Shown here one piece after another: positions 1 through 9,166 of a DNA stretch of 27,617 nt (positions within the stretch are counted from its first letter, which is position 1; every line of letters begins with the position of its first letter). Source of the stretch: an uncultured Marmoricola sp. (GTDB taxonomy: Bacteria > Actinomycetota > Actinomycetes > Propionibacteriales > Nocardioidaceae). The stretch is from assembly GCA_937868455.1 (NCBI GenBank), contig CALMMO010000434.1:1-27617 (forward strand). Direction: 5' to 3'. The position numbers and the translations under genes are program-made. The notes below the pieces were generated by a model. It saw only the letters and a list, made by a program, of their open reading frames with translations. It was not told the DNA's origin and searched no databases.

Positions 1-260
1 TCACCAACATGCGGGTGTTTGCGCTTTCGGGAGTTTTCAACCGCACCCTGGCCACGATGCCCTTGATCAGGATCTTGGACATTACTGTCGCTAAACCGTG
101 GATTGGCAGACTGCTCGGCTACGGACATTTCGTGTTCGAGTCGGCCGCTCAGGCGCAGGGCATCCGTGAAGTTAAGTACGTCGCCCGGCCCGATCAGCGC
201 GACCTGGAGATCCAGCGGGTCATTGCCCGTGCGGGTCTGCGCGGCCCAGGCGTTCGCTAG
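1..260 (+). CDS. PH-domain membrane-associated protein, 3' end only
   Basis: The reading frame is open from the first base, so only the C-terminal ~86 residues are present; the ATG at 9 is internal (it is preceded in frame by Thr-Asn). The fragment reads TN-MRVFALSGVFNR, then RLLGYGHFVFESAAQ and a VKYVARPDQ-like segment. This is the pattern of bacterial PH-like (bPH2/YdbS-type) domains of small actinobacterial membrane proteins, in which a TNxR..xxGxxxR strand precedes a GRxxGYGxxxxESA segment. The N-terminal membrane segments usual in this family would lie upstream of the window. Function is unknown; such proteins are thought to act at the inner face of the membrane. In M. tuberculosis a related gene (Rv3278c) lies beside birA and accD5, matching the genes downstream here. 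Family call good, role unknown. Confidence 0.7.
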   Translation, partial: TNMRVFALSGVFNRTLATMPLIRILDITVAKPWIGRLLGYGHFVFESAAQAQGIREVKYVARPDQRDLEIQRVIARAGLRGPGVR

Positions 261-289
261 CTAAGAATCTCCGTAGAAGGCGGGGTTTC

Positions 290-319
290 TTGACCTTTGT
301 GATTTCTACAAACGTAGAA
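290..319 (+). promoter_or_regulatory. Candidate promoter and first operator palindrome of the MMPL gene
   Basis: A -35-like TTGACC lies at 290-295. The -10 region about 17-19 nt downstream falls on GTAGAA (314-319), which is the right arm of a perfect inverted repeat TTCTAC-AAAC-GTAGAA (304-319). A further copy of the half-site GTAGAAGG lies at 273-280. A palindrome on a -10 box is what a TetR-like or similar dimeric repressor would use; the promoter assignment is inferred from spacing only. Confidence 0.4.
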
Positions 320-335
320 GGATGACGTACCCTCA

Positions 336-360
336 AAGGTGTAGATCCGTCGTACACCTT
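336..360 (+). promoter_or_regulatory. Second operator-like palindrome just before the MMPL ribosome binding site
   Basis: Perfect 8-bp inverted repeat AAGGTGTA (336-343) and TACACCTT (353-360) with a 9-nt centre. It ends one base before the GGGGAG ribosome binding site at 361-366. It could be a repressor operator, since GTGTA...TACAC arms are common in TetR-type sites, or an RNA hairpin that masks the ribosome binding site. The symmetry is directly visible; the role is inferred. Confidence 0.5.
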
Positions 361-373
361 GGGGAGATTTCTC

Positions 374-2911
374 GTGGCACGCCTTCTTTACCGTCTAGGC
401 AGCTTGTCTGCGCGCCGACCAGTGGCGACTGTGTTGATCTGGTTGTTGCTTCTGGCAGGTGTCGCGGGCGCCTATAGCGCCTTGAAGAAGCCGACCAGCA
501 ACGAGTTTCGCATCCCGGGCGCTGAGTTCAGTGCCGTCTTTGACCACGTTGGAGAACAGGTCCCAGCAGTTGCAGGTGGCACTGGCACAGTCGTGATCCA
601 CAGCGAGCGCCCGTTCACTGCGGCTCAGCGCACAGCCGTCGCGAACACTCTGGCTGCGTGGGAGAAGGCACCCCACGTCACCGGCACAGTCAACCCATTC
701 AAGACCCAAGCCACGCTTGATGAAGGCCGCGCCAAGGTCACTGATGGTCAAGCGCAGCTTCGTCGAGGCGAGGCCAAACTCAACGACGCGAAGTATCAGG
801 TCAGCAAATTGCGCTGGCTCGTTGGCCAAGGCCGGCGTGAGATAGCCAACCTCGAACGCTTCCACCCCAACGACCCGACCTTGGCCAACCGCAAACGCGG
901 TCAGGCAGAGGGTGAAGCGATGTTGCTCAAAGCCGATCGAAAGATCAGCGCCGGGCAAGCTCGTCTCGATAAGGCGCGTGCACGGATGCTCGACGCGGCC
1001 AGCCTGACGTCGTACAGCAGCAACCTTCGGTTCGTCTCCACTGACAACCGCACGGCTCTGGCCCAGATCCGGTTCGAGCGTGCCCCTCAGGAACTCGACC
1101 CGGCCGCTTTGGCAAAGATCCCAAGCATTGGCGCTCAACTGAGCAAAGCCGGACTTAGCGTCGACTACGGCCAAGAAATCGTGCACTCCAATGAGCCTGG
1201 TGGCGTGGGGGAAGTTCTTGGCCTCGTTGTTGCCGCTATCACTTTGATGGTCATGCTCGGATCGTTGATCTTGGCGGGCCTACCGCTGGCCACCGCCTTC
1301 GTCGGGGTGGGCGTCGCGTTGCTAGGCGGCATGAGCCTGACTCATTGGGTGTCACTGCACCAGCTCGCTCCGGTGTTGGGCATGATGCTCGGATTGGCCG
1401 TGGGTATCGACTACGCCCTCTTCATCGTCAACCGGCACCGTCGTCAGCTCAGCGACTTGGCAACCGATGAATCTGGTCAGGTCTCTAAGAACGACATCGT
1501 GCACAGTCTGGCGATGGCCACGGGTACGGCGGGAACTGCCGTGGGCGTGGCAGGCACCACCGTGATCATTGCCTTGGTGGCTCTCACAGTGACTGGCATC
1601 CCCACCCTGGTCCAGATGGGCCTGCTGGCCGCCGGATCAGTAGCCACCATGGTCCTGGTCTCATTGACCCTCACACCCGCGCTGCTCGCCCTGGTTGGCC
1701 GTCGCGCGGTGCCCAAAGTTAAAGCAACCAAGAAGGCCTCAACTCCAGGCTGGCCACAGCGCTGGGTTAGCACGGTCACCAATCACGCCTGGCTCTCGCT
1801 CGCGGCTGTCATCGTTATCTTGGGCATCGCCATCGTGCCCGCCTCTCAACTGCGCCTAGGGCTTCCTGACGGCGGCAGCGAACCGGCCGGATCCACCGCT
1901 TTTGCTGCTTATGAGCAGGTCGAGAAGGCGTTTGGGGCGGGTGCCAACGGACCGGTGTTGGTCGCAGCTGACTTCAAGACACCAGTGCCGAAGGCGGAAC
2001 TCTTGGAGGCCAAGGCCGACATTGCTGGACAGATCTGGTCCTTGCCTGGGATCTCATCCGTCACACCCATCGGCGTCAGCGCTGACCACCAGACGATCGC
2101 TTTCCAGGTCATGCCCGAGCAAGGACCCTCCTCGGCCCTCACGGGCGAAGCAGTCGCCAGTCTGCGTGGCCCATTCCGGGCTCACATGGCCGAACAAGGG
2201 ATATCGATTGGAGTGACTGGCCAGACGGCCGCCAACATCGAAATCTCCCAACGCCTTGCCGGAGCACTGCCTCTCTACTTGGGGTTAGTGATCGGTTTGT
2301 CGCTGGTGCTGCTTGCCATCGTGTTCCGCTCACTGGTGGTGCCGGTCATTGCGACCTTGGGCTTCTTGCTCTCGGTGTTGGCCAGCTTTGGTGCCATCGT
2401 CGCGGTCTACCAGTGGGGCTGGCTCGGCGACATCTTCGGAGTGCACCGCCCCGGCACGGTCATGAGTTTCATGCCCACACTGCTCATCGGGATCTTGTTC
2501 GGTTTGGCCATGGACTACCAGATGTTCTTGGTCTCGGGCATGCGCGAGGCCTACGCCCACGGGCAAGATGCCCGGTTGGCGGTCAAGACCGGATTCGTCT
2601 CCGGCGCCCGTGTGGTGGCTGCGGCCGGAATCATCATGGTCTCGGTCTTTGGAGGCTTCATCTTCACCTCGATGACCATGGCTCGCCCGATCGGTTTCGG
2701 GCTAGCAGTCGGTGTCTTTGCCGATGCCTTCCTGGTGCGCATGGTGTTGACGCCAGCAGTCATGCACCTGCTTGGCGACCGAGCCTGGTGGATGCCCATG
2801 TGGTTGCAGCGGCGGTTGCTGCACGTTGACGTCGAAGGTGCCAGCCTGGTCGAAATCGACCGCGCTCGACAGGCTCGTCGAGCAGCCCCCCGCGAGGCAG
2901 TGGGGGTCTAA
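374..2911 (+). CDS. MMPL/RND-family membrane exporter
   Basis: An 845-residue MMPL-type transporter, the actinobacterial RND branch that exports lipids or other hydrophobic compounds using the proton gradient. The start chosen is GTG 374, seven bases after GGGGAG (361-366); an in-frame TTG at 359 lacks a ribosome binding site. An N-terminal membrane anchor is followed by an extracytoplasmic domain with a long charged helical stretch (about residues 110-205, probable coiled coil). Then comes a membrane bundle containing the Asp-Tyr pair of GIDYALF (D346-Y347). A second periplasmic domain and membrane bundle contain AMDYQMF (D714-Y715). These two Asp-Tyr pairs match the proton-relay positions known in MmpL3. 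The gene stands alone, ending 6 bases from the convergent argG stop. Substrate unknown; drug or antibiotic efflux is as likely as lipid export. Two palindromes upstream suggest repressor control. Confidence 0.9.
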   Translation: MARLLYRLGSLSARRPVATVLIWLLLLAGVAGAYSALKKPTSNEFRIPGAEFSAVFDHVGEQVPAVAGGTGTVVIHSERPFTAAQRTAVANTLAAWEKAPHVTGTVNPFKTQATLDEGRAKVTDGQAQLRRGEAKLNDAKYQVSKLRWLVGQGRREIANLERFHPNDPTLANRKRGQAEGEAMLLKADRKISAGQARLDKARARMLDAASLTSYSSNLRFVSTDNRTALAQIRFERAPQELDPAALAKIPSIGAQLSKAGLSVDYGQEIVHSNEPGGVGEVLGLVVAAITLMVMLGSLILAGLPLATAFVGVGVALLGGMSLTHWVSLHQLAPVLGMMLGLAVGIDYALFIVNRHRRQLSDLATDESGQVSKNDIVHSLAMATGTAGTAVGVAGTTVIIALVALTVTGIPTLVQMGLLAAGSVATMVLVSLTLTPALLALVGRRAVPKVKATKKASTPGWPQRWVSTVTNHAWLSLAAVIVILGIAIVPASQLRLGLPDGGSEPAGSTAFAAYEQVEKAFGAGANGPVLVAADFKTPVPKAELLEAKADIAGQIWSLPGISSVTPIGVSADHQTIAFQVMPEQGPSSALTGEAVASLRGPFRAHMAEQGISIGVTGQTAANIEISQRLAGALPLYLGLVIGLSLVLLAIVFRSLVVPVIATLGFLLSVLASFGAIVAVYQWGWLGDIFGVHRPGTVMSFMPTLLIGILFGLAMDYQMFLVSGMREAYAHGQDARLAVKTGFVSGARVVAAAGIIMVSVFGGFIFTSMTMARPIGFGLAVGVFADAFLVRMVLTPAVMHLLGDRAWWMPMWLQRRLLHVDVEGASLVEIDRARQARRAAPREAVGV

Positions 2912-2917
2912 GTCGAC

Positions 2918-4363
<1,446 letters not shown>

Positions 4364-4473
4364 TTGCGTTGTCCGCACTGCGTTGGTGTTGCCTGTCGTG
4401 GATGAGACTCGGCAGGAGGTTGCGAGACGTCATGCGTCACGGTCGCCATAGCAGCCGATTCGTATGACGTTGC

Positions 4474-4719
4474 TTAGTTGCCGCGACCCCGGTGTTTGGG
4501 TAATCCGCTTGAGCGCCAACCACCAGGGCCTTGCGAATAGAACGGCCTGACCTGGCGGTAAGGGCTGTTCCACTCACGCACGGGCCGCTTCGTGGCATCG
4601 GCAGCCGTCGGGATCGCAGCCAAGGCAGCTACCAAGGCCGCGACCTCCTCGTCAGTGGGGTCGCCTTTGACGATGCGCAAGAACGGTTCGGGCTCTTTCG
4701 GCTCTAAAGGCTCAGTCAT
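4474..4719 (-). CDS. Acyl-CoA carboxylase epsilon subunit (AccE-like)
   Basis: A small acidic-to-basic protein of about 81 residues immediately downstream of the carboxylase beta subunit gene. The core FLRIVKGDPTDEEVAALVAAL is the hallmark of the actinobacterial acyl-CoA carboxylase epsilon family (AccE5/PccE). These small subunits bind and stimulate the alpha-beta complex making malonyl- or methylmalonyl-CoA. The C-terminal part is Arg/Gly/Pro-rich, as in relatives. ATG 4719 is preferred because AAGGA lies 8 nt upstream. An in-frame ATG at 4728 would add three residues but lies only 2 nt after the beta-subunit stop and lacks spacing for a ribosome binding site. Translational coupling to the beta subunit is likely. 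The 122-bp stretch between this gene's stop and the argG start holds no gene that could be supported. Confidence 0.85.
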   Translation of the reverse strand: MTEPLEPKEPEPFLRIVKGDPTDEEVAALVAALAAIPTAADATKRPVREWNSPYRQVRPFYSQGPGGWRSSGLPKHRGRGN

Positions 4720-4730
4720 CTCAGGCATCC

Positions 4731-6338
4731 TTACAGCGGGATGTTGCCGTGCTTCTTGGCGGGCAAGACCTCGCGTTTGGTGCGCAGCAAACGCAACGCC
4801 TTGACGATGTCGGAGCGGGTGTTGCGCGGCGCGATCACTGCGTCGATGTAGCCACGCTCGGCCGCGACGTAAGGGTTAGCCAGGGTGTCTTCGTACTCAT
4901 CGATCAACTGAGCACGCTTGGCCTCCACGTCGCCACCTTCGTCGGCGATCTTGGCCAAGGTCTTGCGGTGCAAGATGTTGGCGGCACCCTGAGCACCCAT
5001 CACCGCGATTTGAGCGGTTGGCCACGCCAAGTTGATGTCAGCGCCGAGGTGCTTGGAGCCCATCACGTCGTAAGCCCCGCCGTAGGCCTTGCGGGTAATG
5101 ACCGTGACCAGCGGCACGGTGGCTTCGGAGTAGGCGAAGATCAGCTTCGCGCCGCGACGGATGATGCCTTGCCACTCTTGGTCGGTGCCAGGCAAGAATC
5201 CAGGTACGTCGACGAACGTGAGCACCGGGATGTTGAAGCAGTCGCAGGTGCGCACAAAGCGCGCTGCCTTCTCCGAGGCATCAATGTCGAGCGTGCCAGC
5301 AAACTGCATCGGCTGGTTAGCCACGATTCCGACGCTGCGACCCTCGACTCGGCCATAGCCGATGATGATGTTGGGGGCGAAAAGTGGCTGCACCTCAAGG
5401 AACTCGCCGTCGTCGAGCACGGTGGTGAGCACGTCGCGCATGTCGTAGGGCTGGTTGGGCGAGTCAGGGATGAAGGTGTCGAGGGCGATGTCACCTTCGT
5501 TGGGTTCCAGGTCAGCCTCGTCGTCGAAGTACGGCGCCTCATCGAGGTTGTTTGAAGGCAAGTAGGACAACAGAGCCTTGACGTATTCGATCGCGTCGTC
5601 TTCGTCGCTTGCCATGTAGTGGGCGTTGCCGGACTTGGTGTTGTGGGTGCGAGCACCGCCCAAGTCCTCCATTGTCACGTCTTCGCCGGTGACCGTCTTG
5701 ATGACGTCAGGGCCGGTGATGAACATGTTGGAGGTGCCATCGACCATGATCGTGAAGTCGGTGACCGCAGGGGAGTAGACGTGTCCACCGGCGCACGAAC
5801 CCATGATCATGCTGATTTGGGGGATCACGCCGCTGGCGTGCACGTTGCGGCGGAAGATCTCGCCGTAGAGGCCGAGGGAGACCACACCTTCTTGGATGCG
5901 GGCGCCAGCGCCTTCGTTGATGCCGACTATGGGGCAACCGTTCTTGATGGCTAGATCCATCACCTTGGTGATCTTTTCGCCGTACACCTCACCAAGTGAG
6001 CCGCCGAAGATGCCGAAGTCTTGGGAGAAGACGCACACCTGGCGACCATCGACCGTGCCGTAGCCGGTGATGACGCCGTCGCCGTACGGACGGGTCTTCT
6101 CGAGCCCGAATGCAGTGGAACGGTGTCGAGCGAACTGGTCCAGCTCGACGAAACTGCCCTCGTCAAAGAGTGCCTCGATGCGCTCACGTGCAGTCTTTTT
6201 GCCCCGTGAGTGCTGCTTCTCGACCGACTTGGCTGAGGCAGCGTGCACAGCTTCGTCGTGGCGGCGCTCAAACTCGGCCAATTTGCCAGCGGTGCTGCGG
6301 GTGTCAACCGACGCTTCTGATTCGGGCACTGCGCTCAC
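4731..6338 (-). CDS. pccB: Acyl-CoA (propionyl/acetyl-CoA) carboxylase beta subunit, AccD5/PccB type
   Basis: The 535-residue carboxyltransferase subunit moves CO2 from carboxybiotin, on a separate alpha subunit, to acetyl- or propionyl-CoA. This supplies malonyl- or methylmalonyl-CoA for lipid synthesis. Both crotonase-like halves are present. The N-half oxyanion glycines lie in [11 protein letters not shown] (G184-G185) and the C-half pair in [12 protein letters not shown] (G420-G421). The N-terminus contains [17 protein letters not shown], typical of the family. The start is GTG 6338, with AGGAGG five bases upstream. A longer open frame runs back to 6503 but collides with birA and has no ribosome binding site. 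Length is normal. The epsilon subunit follows and the biotin ligase is divergent, so subunit and modifying enzyme share a promoter region. Confidence 0.95.
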   Translation of the reverse strand: MSAVPESEASVDTRSTAGKLAEFERRHDEAVHAASAKSVEKQHSRGKKTARERIEALFDEGSFVELDQFARHRSTAFGLEKTRPYGDGVITGYGTVDGRQVCVFSQDFGIFGGSLGEVYGEKITKVMDLAIKNGCPIVGINEGAGARIQEGVVSLGLYGEIFRRNVHASGVIPQISMIMGSCAGGHVYSPAVTDFTIMVDGTSNMFITGPDVIKTVTGEDVTMEDLGGARTHNTKSGNAHYMASDEDDAIEYVKALLSYLPSNNLDEAPYFDDEADLEPNEGDIALDTFIPDSPNQPYDMRDVLTTVLDDGEFLEVQPLFAPNIIIGYGRVEGRSVGIVANQPMQFAGTLDIDASEKAARFVRTCDCFNIPVLTFVDVPGFLPGTDQEWQGIIRRGAKLIFAYSEATVPLVTVITRKAYGGAYDVMGSKHLGADINLAWPTAQIAVMGAQGAANILHRKTLAKIADEGGDVEAKRAQLIDEYEDTLANPYVAAERGYIDAVIAPRNTRSDIVKALRLLRTKREVLPAKKHGNIPL

Positions 6339-6374
6339 GTGAGCCTCCTGCTCGCCTGTTTGGTGTGCATGGGC

Positions 6375-6381
6375 CAATCTA
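6375..6381. promoter_or_regulatory. Overlapping divergent -10 boxes of birA and the carboxylase operon
   Basis: The same seven bases read CAATCT on the plus strand (6375-6380, 7 nt before the birA ATG) and TAGATT on the minus strand (6381-6376). The minus reading is a good -10 for the carboxylase gene, whose leader would carry AGGAGG. Only 49 bp separate the two start codons. This is inferred from box sequence and spacing. Confidence 0.45.
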
Positions 6382-6387
6382 GTGCCC

Positions 6388-7167
6388 ATGGAGCAGCAGT
6401 TGTCCGACAGCCCAAGTGATGCACCCGCGGATCGGCTTGACCAGGCCGCAGGGGAGTTTGGAACCTGGACCATTGAGTACCTAGAAAGCGCTGGTTCCAC
6501 CAACCAGATCGCCGCAACGAACCCCCGAGATCGACGTGTGGTCGTGACAAACCACCAATACTCCGGTCGTGGTCGTCTGGACCGCGTGTGGGAAACCCCT
6601 GCGGGTCAGGCACTGACGTTTTCGGCTGTAGTGGATCCCCAACTGCCTGATGCTGATTGGCCCTGGGTGCCGCTGTTGAGCGGAGTCTTTGTTGCCACTG
6701 CACTCGCCGAGCTGGGGGTTGAGGCCAGCCTCAAATGGCCCAATGACGTGCTGGTGGCCGGGCAGAAGGTCGCGGGCATCCTTGTCGAGCGCGTCGCTGG
6801 GCCGTTGGCGATCATCGGGATCGGGATCAACGTCCATCAAGAGCACCTCCCGGTGCCCGCGGCCACCTCGCTAGCCAGGTTGGGGATCGATGTGGACCGA
6901 GGTGACCTGCTGCGCAGCATCGTGACCAAACTCGAAGCACTGCCGCTAGATGCTGGACATGGTCTGGGGGATTTGCGCGAGGCCTATCGCCGCCTGTGCT
7001 CGACTGTCGGACGTGAGGTTGAGGTGCACTTGCCCGATGGCAGTGTGCAGGCCGGGACAGCCGTCGAGGTCGACGATCGCGGGTGCTTGATGGTCGACAA
7101 GGACGGCCGCGTGATGCAGGTTGGTGCCGGCGATGTGATCCACGTACGACCGGTCGGCTCGTGGTGA
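6388..7167 (+). CDS. birA: Biotin--[acetyl-CoA-carboxylase] ligase
   Basis: BirA activates biotin to biotinyl-AMP and transfers it to the lysine of biotin carboxyl carrier domains, such as the partner of the divergent carboxylase. The ~259-residue protein has the catalytic-domain signatures [10 protein letters not shown] (G60-R63, the adenylate-binding loop), KWPNDV (116-121) and QKVAGILVE, then GIGINV and a small SH3-like C-terminal domain. It lacks the N-terminal winged-helix of E. coli BirA, so it is the monofunctional (non-repressor) form usual in actinobacteria. ATG 6388 is chosen because a CAATCT -10-like box ends 7 nt before it. An in-frame GTG at 6382 is also possible. No ribosome binding site is visible, so translation is probably leaderless. 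Confidence 0.95.
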   Translation: MEQQLSDSPSDAPADRLDQAAGEFGTWTIEYLESAGSTNQIAATNPRDRRVVVTNHQYSGRGRLDRVWETPAGQALTFSAVVDPQLPDADWPWVPLLSGVFVATALAELGVEASLKWPNDVLVAGQKVAGILVERVAGPLAIIGIGINVHQEHLPVPAATSLARLGIDVDRGDLLRSIVTKLEALPLDAGHGLGDLREAYRRLCSTVGREVEVHLPDGSVQAGTAVEVDDRGCLMVDKDGRVMQVGAGDVIHVRPVGSW

Positions 7168-7199
7168 GTTAGCTCACTTTTGCGTGAGAAGATGTGAGC

Positions 7200-8180
7200 G
7201 TGCCTGAGCCGAAGTACGTCGACGCCGATCTTGAGGTGGCGATTTTGGGTGAAAGCCCAGAGTTGACCGCTGAAGAGGTCTCGTCGGCCTCTGGATTCAG
7301 CGTCGAACAGACGTTGAAACTGTGGCGTGCACTCGGCTTCCCCACCGCTGGTGACGACTCAATCTTCACCGATGCTGACGTGCGGGCGCTGGCCATTGTG
7401 GGCGCGACGATCGAGCGCGGCACCCTCGATGAAGAAACTGTTCTGCGGATGACGCGCGCGCTGGGGCAGATGATGGCCCGCTTGGCTGACTGGGAAGTCG
7501 GCACTCTGGCTGGTCACATCGAGAAGATCGAGGCCTCCGACAAGGCGACCGGTTCGCGACTTGAGACAGCCATGAATCTTGTGGCGGACGTTCAACCAGG
7601 GTTTGAGGAACTGCTGATCTATGTGTGGCGCCGCCACCTGGCCGCCGCCGCAGCGCGCCTTGCTGCGGCCGGCAACACCGAAGACCACCTCAATGCGGCC
7701 GAACTCACGGTGGGCTTCGCTGACTTAGTTGGCTTCTCGGCCTACTCCAACGAGATTTCTCGCGAAGAAATCGGTGAGATGGTCGAGGAGTTTGAGAACC
7801 TCTGCCTCGATGCGGTCGCTCGGCGTCGTGGTCGGGTGATTAAGACGCTGGGTGACTCGGTGCTCTTCGTGTCTGAAACGCCTGCCGGGGCCTTCGAGGT
7901 CGCCGATGAAATCATCCGCCAAATTGTGGCCACGCCGATGCTTCCCGATGTCCGCATCGGTCTGGCGACCGGTCCGGTCGAGCTGCGACTTGGTGATGTG
8001 TTCGGTCCAGCGGTCAACCTCGCCGCCAGGATGATGACGGTTGCCCGCCGAAATCGGGTCATCTGCGATGAACAGACTGCAGCCGGTCTGCCCGAAGATG
8101 AGTTCGAGATCAGGGTGCTGCCAAGCCGACCCATCCGTGGGTTTGGTGAGTTGGCCCCTATCGCCGTACGCCGGCGCTAG
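7200..8180 (+). CDS. Class III adenylate cyclase with N-terminal regulatory domain (Rv1264-like)
   Basis: A soluble protein of ~326 residues that makes cAMP from ATP. Residues ~1-130 form a helical domain (RALGFP, FTDADVRAL, MTRALGQMMARLADW) resembling the pH-sensing autoinhibitory domain of M. tuberculosis Rv1264. The cyclase homology domain begins around 168. Metal-binding aspartates are D175 (FADLVGFS) and D219 (KTLGDSV). The adenine-specifying pair appears to be K215 and D266 (GDVFGPAVN). Transition-state residues are N273 and R277 (VNLAARM). All catalytic residues are therefore present, and the enzyme should work as a homodimer. GTG 7200 is preferred, with GAAGAT (7188-7193) as a -10-like box 6 nt upstream; GTG 7194 is in frame too. 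It follows birA by 32 bp and converges on the RIO gene. Confidence 0.92.
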   Translation: MPEPKYVDADLEVAILGESPELTAEEVSSASGFSVEQTLKLWRALGFPTAGDDSIFTDADVRALAIVGATIERGTLDEETVLRMTRALGQMMARLADWEVGTLAGHIEKIEASDKATGSRLETAMNLVADVQPGFEELLIYVWRRHLAAAAARLAAAGNTEDHLNAAELTVGFADLVGFSAYSNEISREEIGEMVEEFENLCLDAVARRRGRVIKTLGDSVLFVSETPAGAFEVADEIIRQIVATPMLPDVRIGLATGPVELRLGDVFGPAVNLAARMMTVARRNRVICDEQTAAGLPEDEFEIRVLPSRPIRGFGELAPIAVRRR

Positions 8181-8206
8181 AGCCTCACCACGCAGAGGCC
8201 AGCGCC
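8173..8206. terminator. Possible bidirectional terminator hairpin
   Basis: GGCGCT (8173-8178) pairs with AGCGCC (8201-8206), and inside it CCTC (8183-8186) pairs with GAGG (8195-8198), leaving an 8-nt loop. It spans the stops of the converging cyclase and RIO kinase genes, which are 4 bp apart. There is no T-tract, so activity is uncertain. Confidence 0.35.
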
Positions 8207-9000
8207 TCCCCGAACAACTCATCGGCATCGCAAGCCAGACCCTTCTTGGTGAACCACTCGCACACGTTGACGCAATCGCGTAGCAAGAAGTCAGTGCCTT
8301 GAGGGTTGGCCACCAAGTCGATGGTTTGCGGCAAATCAATCACCGTGATGCGGTCGCTGATCAGCATGTTGTAGGCCGACAAATCTCCGTGCACGACTCC
8401 GTGACCGGCCAACCTGATGATGAACTCACGCACCTGCTCGAACGCAAGTGGGAGATCGCTGCTGCCATGGCTCAGGCTCGCCAGGCGGGGCGCTGGATTG
8501 CCGGTGTCATCGACGATGAGCTCCATCAGAATCTCAGCGCCATCAATTTGCACCGGGTAGGGAACCGGAAGTCCCCAGTTCCACAACCGGGTCAACGAGT
8601 CCCACTCCGCAAACGCCCACTGACCCGCAGCAACCTGCTTGCCATAGGCCGACTTCTTCGCCAGGGCGCGGGTGTCGCGGGTGCGACGAGTACGACGCCC
8701 TTCGGTGTAGGCCGAAGCCCGACGAAAACTGCGGTGATCGGCATCTCGATAGCGCTTCGCAGCCATCACCACGCCGTCGGTGCCCGGGGTGGCTCGCTGC
8801 AACAGGAAGACGTCGGCCTCTTTGCCGGTCTTGAGGACGCCTAGTTCGCTATCGATCGCGCCCTGGTCAGTCACTACCCATGACGGGCGAGGTTTGGGTC
8901 CCCTGCATAAGGGTTGGACTTGGCGCCACGTGGACCACCGTTGGTGTTCGTCGGGGTCGTCTAGCGCGTGAAAATCAAAGGTGAACGGGTCGTTGCTCAC
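8185..9000 (-). CDS. RIO1-type serine protein kinase
   Basis: A 271-residue RIO-family atypical kinase. Visible motifs are the ATP loop LKTGKEADVFLL, the catalytic loop HGDLSAYNM (D206, N211) and the metal-binding IDLPQ (D222), which replaces the DFG of ordinary kinases. The N-terminal helical part carries Arg-rich repeats (RRTRRTRDTR). RIO1 proteins act in ribosome maturation in eukaryotes and archaea; the bacterial role and target are not established. The start is GTG 9000, with GGAG five bases upstream. The open frame extends to TTG 9042, but that start has no ribosome binding site and overlaps a possible leader peptide. It converges on the cyclase gene and is divergent from purK. Confidence 0.88.
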   Translation of the reverse strand: MSNDPFTFDFHALDDPDEHQRWSTWRQVQPLCRGPKPRPSWVVTDQGAIDSELGVLKTGKEADVFLLQRATPGTDGVVMAAKRYRDADHRSFRRASAYTEGRRTRRTRDTRALAKKSAYGKQVAAGQWAFAEWDSLTRLWNWGLPVPYPVQIDGAEILMELIVDDTGNPAPRLASLSHGSSDLPLAFEQVREFIIRLAGHGVVHGDLSAYNMLISDRITVIDLPQTIDLVANPQGTDFLLRDCVNVCEWFTKKGLACDADELFGEALASAW

Positions 9001-9058
9001 GTGTGCTCCAAGGAGAGGGGATGAGTTCTGAAGGCAAGGCAAAGCGCAGGTCAGTCAT
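8975..9058 (-). CDS. Possible 27-codon leader peptide overlapping the RIO kinase start
   Basis: On the minus strand, a strong AAGGAGG (9073-9067) lies 8 nt before ATG 9058. This opens a 27-codon frame ending at TGA 8975-8977, inside the RIO gene. The peptide begins MTDLRFALPSEL. It resembles no family known to the annotator. The ribosome binding site is better than that of the kinase itself, so this could be a regulatory upstream frame coupled to kinase translation. It could also be chance. Confidence 0.3.
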   Translation of the reverse strand: MTDLRFALPSELIPSPWSTREQRPVHL

Positions 9059-9153
9059 CGGTCATCCCTCCTTGGTGCGGTAGTTGGTGGCCCAATGGTC
9101 ACATCTGCTGAAGCCACCGCCAACAGGTTTTCGAAGAAATGCGGCGCAACGCC

Positions 9154-9159
9154 TAGGGT
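9154..9159 (+). promoter_or_regulatory. -10 box of purK (leaderless start)
   Basis: TAGGGT followed by seven bases and the purK GTG. The same hexamer precedes the galactan operon start at 19531. Confidence 0.5.
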
Positions 9160-9166
9160 TTGGCAC

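Noticed and set aside
395..1186. Long minus-strand frame of 263 codons opposite the MMPL gene.
   Set aside because: It is a shadow of the clear MMPL reading frame and has no family-like motifs or ribosome binding site.
4749..5555. 268-codon plus-strand frame inside the carboxylase gene.
   Set aside because: It lies antisense to a fully conserved enzyme and its composition is that of a GC-rich shadow frame.
6339..6503. Upstream extension of the carboxylase beta subunit by 55 codons to 6503.
   Set aside because: It overlaps birA, has no ribosome binding site, and reads unlike the family; AGGAGG with GTG 6338 explains the start.
9095..9166. Extended purK N-terminus from 9095.
   Set aside because: The extra 24 residues are not family-like and the TAGGGT box would lie inside the coding region.
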